64,000 nucleotides of DNA from Micavibrio sp. (GTDB lineage Bacteria > Pseudomonadota > Alphaproteobacteria > Micavibrionales > Micavibrionaceae), in NCBI GenBank assembly GCA_030824965.1, contig JAPJQV010000005.1, positions 160,182 through 224,181 on the forward strand. Direction: 5' to 3'. The translations under genes were made by a program, and so were the position numbers. Of this stretch, positions 61,925 through 64,000 are shown piece after piece. The notes under the pieces were generated by a model. It made no database searches and was not told where the DNA came from. It saw only the letters and a program-made list of their open reading frames with translations. Each line of letters begins with the position of its first letter. The first letter of the stretch is position 1.

Positions 61925-62335
61925 CTAGACGCGCAGGCGCTGCGTCGTCAGAAGGATAGAGGGCTGGGTTTGTGAAACATCGGGCCAGTCAGGAGGCGGG
62001 CCGCGAATAGACTGGGTATTATCAGGATTAAAAATGAGAAACGAAACCGTACTAGCCCAAACTTGGAAGATCACTTTGCCATCGAAATCAGGTGCTTTGA
62101 TGGGAGCGTGATCCGCGCTGAAAAGATCAGCCTTGGAACAATCTTTGAAAAAGACATGTTCATCGTCTGTCTCTTTTTTCGGGGCCTCCATGCCCATCAT
62201 GCCTTTACAATCCGGCATATCGGCCATGGCCGCAGGCTGCGCCGCCAAAGCCTGGGTTGCGGCCATAAAAGGCCCGCATGCCAGGCCGGGCGTGAGCATC
62301 ACAAGCGCAAGAAAGCTATGAATGAACTTTTTCAT
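61925..62335 (-). CDS. Exported protein in copper cluster, unknown
   Basis: A 136-residue protein with a Sec signal peptide (MKKFIHSFLALVMLTPGLA, cleavage probably near ALAAQP). Methionine and cysteine-rich MADMPDCKGMMGME could bind copper. The tail QPSILLTTQRLRV matches small CopL-like or related proteins found at the head of cus operons, but no family is certain. It lies 54 nt before cusB on the same strand. Confidence 0.68.
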   Translation of the reverse strand: MKKFIHSFLALVMLTPGLACGPFMAATQALAAQPAAMADMPDCKGMMGMEAPKKETDDEHVFFKDCSKADLFSADHAPIKAPDFDGKVIFQVWASTVSFLIFNPDNTQSIRGPPPDWPDVSQTQPSILLTTQRLRV

Positions 62336-62417
62336 CGCCCTTCACTATAGCATAACCGCGTAAAGAATTTATTCTTTTTCAATATTAATAATTCCTAATT
62401 TAATGGAAGCGGTGGAA

Positions 62418-62432
62418 CCTAAAAGATTTAGG
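62418..62432. promoter_or_regulatory. Palindrome in divergent copper-cluster promoter
   Basis: CCTAAA-AGA-TTTAGG is a perfect inverted repeat in the 143-bp region between the cus operon and the DUF305 gene, about 46 bp upstream of the DUF305 start. A metal-responsive regulator could bind here, but no regulator gene lies within the window. Confidence 0.35.
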
Positions 62433-62478
62433 AACGTTTAATGTAAGTTAATCAACCACCAACTTATTGGAAACAGCC

Positions 62479-63039
62479 ATGCAAAAATCATTTACAGCCC
62501 TGCTTTTCACAGCAGCATTAGTTTTTCCGCCATATGTTTCTGCTTTAGCACATGAAAAAAATAGTGCTATCCAAAGCTCCCCCCAAGCCGAGCAACAACC
62601 GTTTGATGTTCAATTTCTCGATAATATGGTCAAGCATCACGAAGACGGAATAATGATGTTTCAGATGGCTGAAGAAAAAGCAGAAGACTCAGACATACGG
62701 ATGATGGCCAAAAAAATGACCCAAGATCAGGAAAAGGAAATTCCAGAACTTCAGGCATTAAGAAATGAAGTAAAGCCTGGCGCTTCTCAAGCAATTAACA
62801 TGAACATGCCCGGCATGATGCCTATGGATATGTCAAAACTCGAAAAAACATCTGGATCAGAGTTCGATAAAGAGTTTCTTTCCATGACAGTCGAGCATCA
62901 TAAGGGTGCCATTAAAATGGCTGACGCCGCCTTGAAAAAATCTCAAAATGTAAGTGTAAAGAACAAAGCGCAAATGATCCATGACAAGCAAAAGGGCGAA
63001 GTGGCGCTAATGGAAAATATGCTGAAAGAAATGAAGTGA
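62479..63039 (+). CDS. Periplasmic DUF305 protein (copper-related)
   Basis: About 186 residues from ATG 62479; a TTG at 62467 opens the same frame but has a poorer context. A signal peptide (ALVFPPYVSALA) is followed by a DUF305 domain with the duplicated HH motifs: FLDNMVKHHEDGIMMFQMAE and MTVEHHKGAIKMADAAL. Methionine-rich centre (NMNMPGMMPMDM) fits copper binding. DUF305 proteins of CopM type hold copper in the periplasm. Confidence 0.88.
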   Translation: MQKSFTALLFTAALVFPPYVSALAHEKNSAIQSSPQAEQQPFDVQFLDNMVKHHEDGIMMFQMAEEKAEDSDIRMMAKKMTQDQEKEIPELQALRNEVKPGASQAINMNMPGMMPMDMSKLEKTSGSEFDKEFLSMTVEHHKGAIKMADAALKKSQNVSVKNKAQMIHDKQKGEVALMENMLKEMK

Positions 63040-63081
63040 TATCAAACTTCCATAAAAAATAGCTGATTAAATAGGAACTGC

Positions 63082-63561
63082 ATGCAAAATACACATGATC
63101 AGCATATCGAACATAGCAAAAAGATGTATTTAAAACTGCTCCTCATGGCCGTTTTATCGTTTGTGTCCATGTATATCTTTATGTATTCGATGGTGAATAC
63201 ATTGGAAGACATTTATCCCAGTTTCAATCAGTTTTACATGGCCGGCCTGATGGCTGCTCCTATGGTATTGATCGAAGTCGTGCTGATGAGCGCGATGTAC
63301 AAGGATAAAAAGCTGAACGCTGTTATAGTGGCGGTAAGCATTTTAATTGGAGTAATTTTCTTTCTAGGCATCCGTCAACAGACGGCCATCTCCGACGAAC
63401 AATTTCTCAAATCCATGATCCCGCACCATTCCGGCGCAATTCTCATGTGCCGCGAAGCCAATATCACTGATCCTGAAATCAAAACTCTTTGTCAAACGAT
63501 CATGGAAGGCCAGCAACAAGAAATTGATCAAATGCGGGCCATCTTAGATAGAGAAAACTAA
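63082..63561 (+). CDS. Membrane-anchored DUF305 protein
   Basis: A 159-residue protein with three hydrophobic segments (about residues 17-36, 47-65 and 78-97) and then a short DUF305 half: FLKSMIPHHSGAILMCREA with the PHH motif and a cysteine. It follows the periplasmic DUF305 gene by 42 nt, so the two are likely co-expressed. It probably binds copper at the outer face of the inner membrane. It ends 4 bp inside the convergent P-type ATPase gene. Confidence 0.88.
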   Translation: MQNTHDQHIEHSKKMYLKLLLMAVLSFVSMYIFMYSMVNTLEDIYPSFNQFYMAGLMAAPMVLIEVVLMSAMYKDKKLNAVIVAVSILIGVIFFLGIRQQTAISDEQFLKSMIPHHSGAILMCREANITDPEIKTLCQTIMEGQQQEIDQMRAILDREN

Positions 63562-64000
63562 AGTTTCACGGTCTTAAGCCTCAAAGCATTCGCAATTACG
63601 GACACAGAACTGAGCGCCATCGCAGCAGCGGCCATCACCGGACTAAGCAACACGCCAAAAACAGGATATAGGATGCCCGCCGCCACCGGAACGCCGGCCA
63701 TATTATAGATGAAGGCGAAGAACAGGTTCTGGCGGATATTCCGCATCACGGATTTGGAGAGTTTCTGCGCCCGTGCGATGCCCACGAGATCGCCCCTCAA
63801 CAATGTCACGCCCGCGCTTTCCATCGCAACGTCGGTTCCAGTTCCCATGGCGATACCGATATCGGCGGCGGCCAATGCCGGAGCATCGTTTGTGCCGTCC
63901 CCCGCCATAGCCACGACACGGCCTTCACTTTGCAGTTTCTTGACGATACGGCCCTTGTCTTCGGGCAGGACTTCGGCTTCGACCTCGTCAATACCCAACT
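63558..64000 (-). CDS. copA: Copper-translocating P-type ATPase, C-terminal part (partial)
   Basis: The last 147 codons of a P1B-type ATPase run in from the right window edge. VAMAGDGTNDAPALAAADIG is the hinge motif (GDGxNDxP), and the following AMGTGTDVAMESAGVTLL and the final two membrane helices with NMAGVPVAAGILYP and MAAAAMALSSVSV (MxxSS) are typical of CopA-type Cu(I) exporters. Its gene neighbourhood with cusAB and DUF305 supports copper. N-terminal metal-binding and phosphorylation domains lie outside. Confidence 0.92.
   Translation of the reverse strand, partial: LGIDEVEAEVLPEDKGRIVKKLQSEGRVVAMAGDGTNDAPALAAADIGIAMGTGTDVAMESAGVTLLRGDLVGIARAQKLSKSVMRNIRQNLFFAFIYNMAGVPVAAGILYPVFGVLLSPVMAAAAMALSSVSVIANALRLKTVKL

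Overview
The window looks like a chromosome segment of a Gram-negative bacterium, most likely an alphaproteobacterium. This is inferred from the run rlpA, D-Ala-D-Ala carboxypeptidase, tmk, holB, metG, TatD, MBL hydrolase, queA at 17.5-26.0 kb, an order familiar from that class, together with polyhydroxyalkanoate genes and outer-membrane efflux proteins. Base composition is moderate by eye; it was not computed.

Layout. (1) 1-13.9 kb: a surface polysaccharide locus with two complete sets of nonulosonic (sialic/legionaminic-type) acid genes (synthase, UDP-sugar 2-epimerase, CMP transferase), an ABC flippase-like exporter, a nucleotide-sugar dehydrogenase, a nucleotide-sugar epimerase, glycosyltransferase-like proteins and a methyltransferase-like protein. 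(2) 13.9-15.5 kb: one multi-spanning membrane protein gene decayed by several frameshifts and stops. (3) 15.5-26.0 kb: tRNA-Ser(UGA) and a tightly packed, mostly overlapping housekeeping run for cell-wall and DNA/RNA functions. (4) 26,067-56,335: a 30.3-kb transposon. Both ends carry TG/CA termini and three copies of a ~19-bp motif repeated every 24 bp, in inverted orientation. At the right end sit a Mu/TniA-type DDE transposase and a TniB-type ATPase. (5) 56.3-64 kb: an orphan PemK/MazF toxin behind a strong terminator, then a copper/silver cluster (CusA, CusB, DUF305 proteins, the tail of a copper-type P-ATPase).

Transposon cargo falls into two halves. The left half (26.3-43.4 kb) is metabolic: universal stress protein, FabI, acetate kinase, Ohr, a MaoC-phosphotransacetylase fusion, PHA synthase, then a TetR-controlled HlyD/ABC-2/outer-membrane exporter, then PhaB, a phasin-like protein and two envelope proteins. 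The right half (44.5-53.7 kb) is a defence island: a Pycsar system (class III cyclase plus cNMP-binding/TIR effector) with an unrecognised cysteine-rich protein between them, a DUF2188 protein, an XRE regulator with an ImmA/IrrE protease, a HEPN-like protein and an AbiEii/AbiEi pair. A decayed TniA-like N-terminus at 44.5 kb lies exactly at the boundary of the two halves.

The most unusual points are the transposition operon and the expanded Pycsar operon. The first encodes TniA, TniB, an overlooked 44-residue ORF and a DUF6088/AbiEi-like protein with overlapping starts and stops, and has no recognisable TniQ, TnsA or resolvase. No target-site duplication is visible, so the element may have recombined since insertion. 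All functional statements rest on recognised motifs and gene context; no database search was run.
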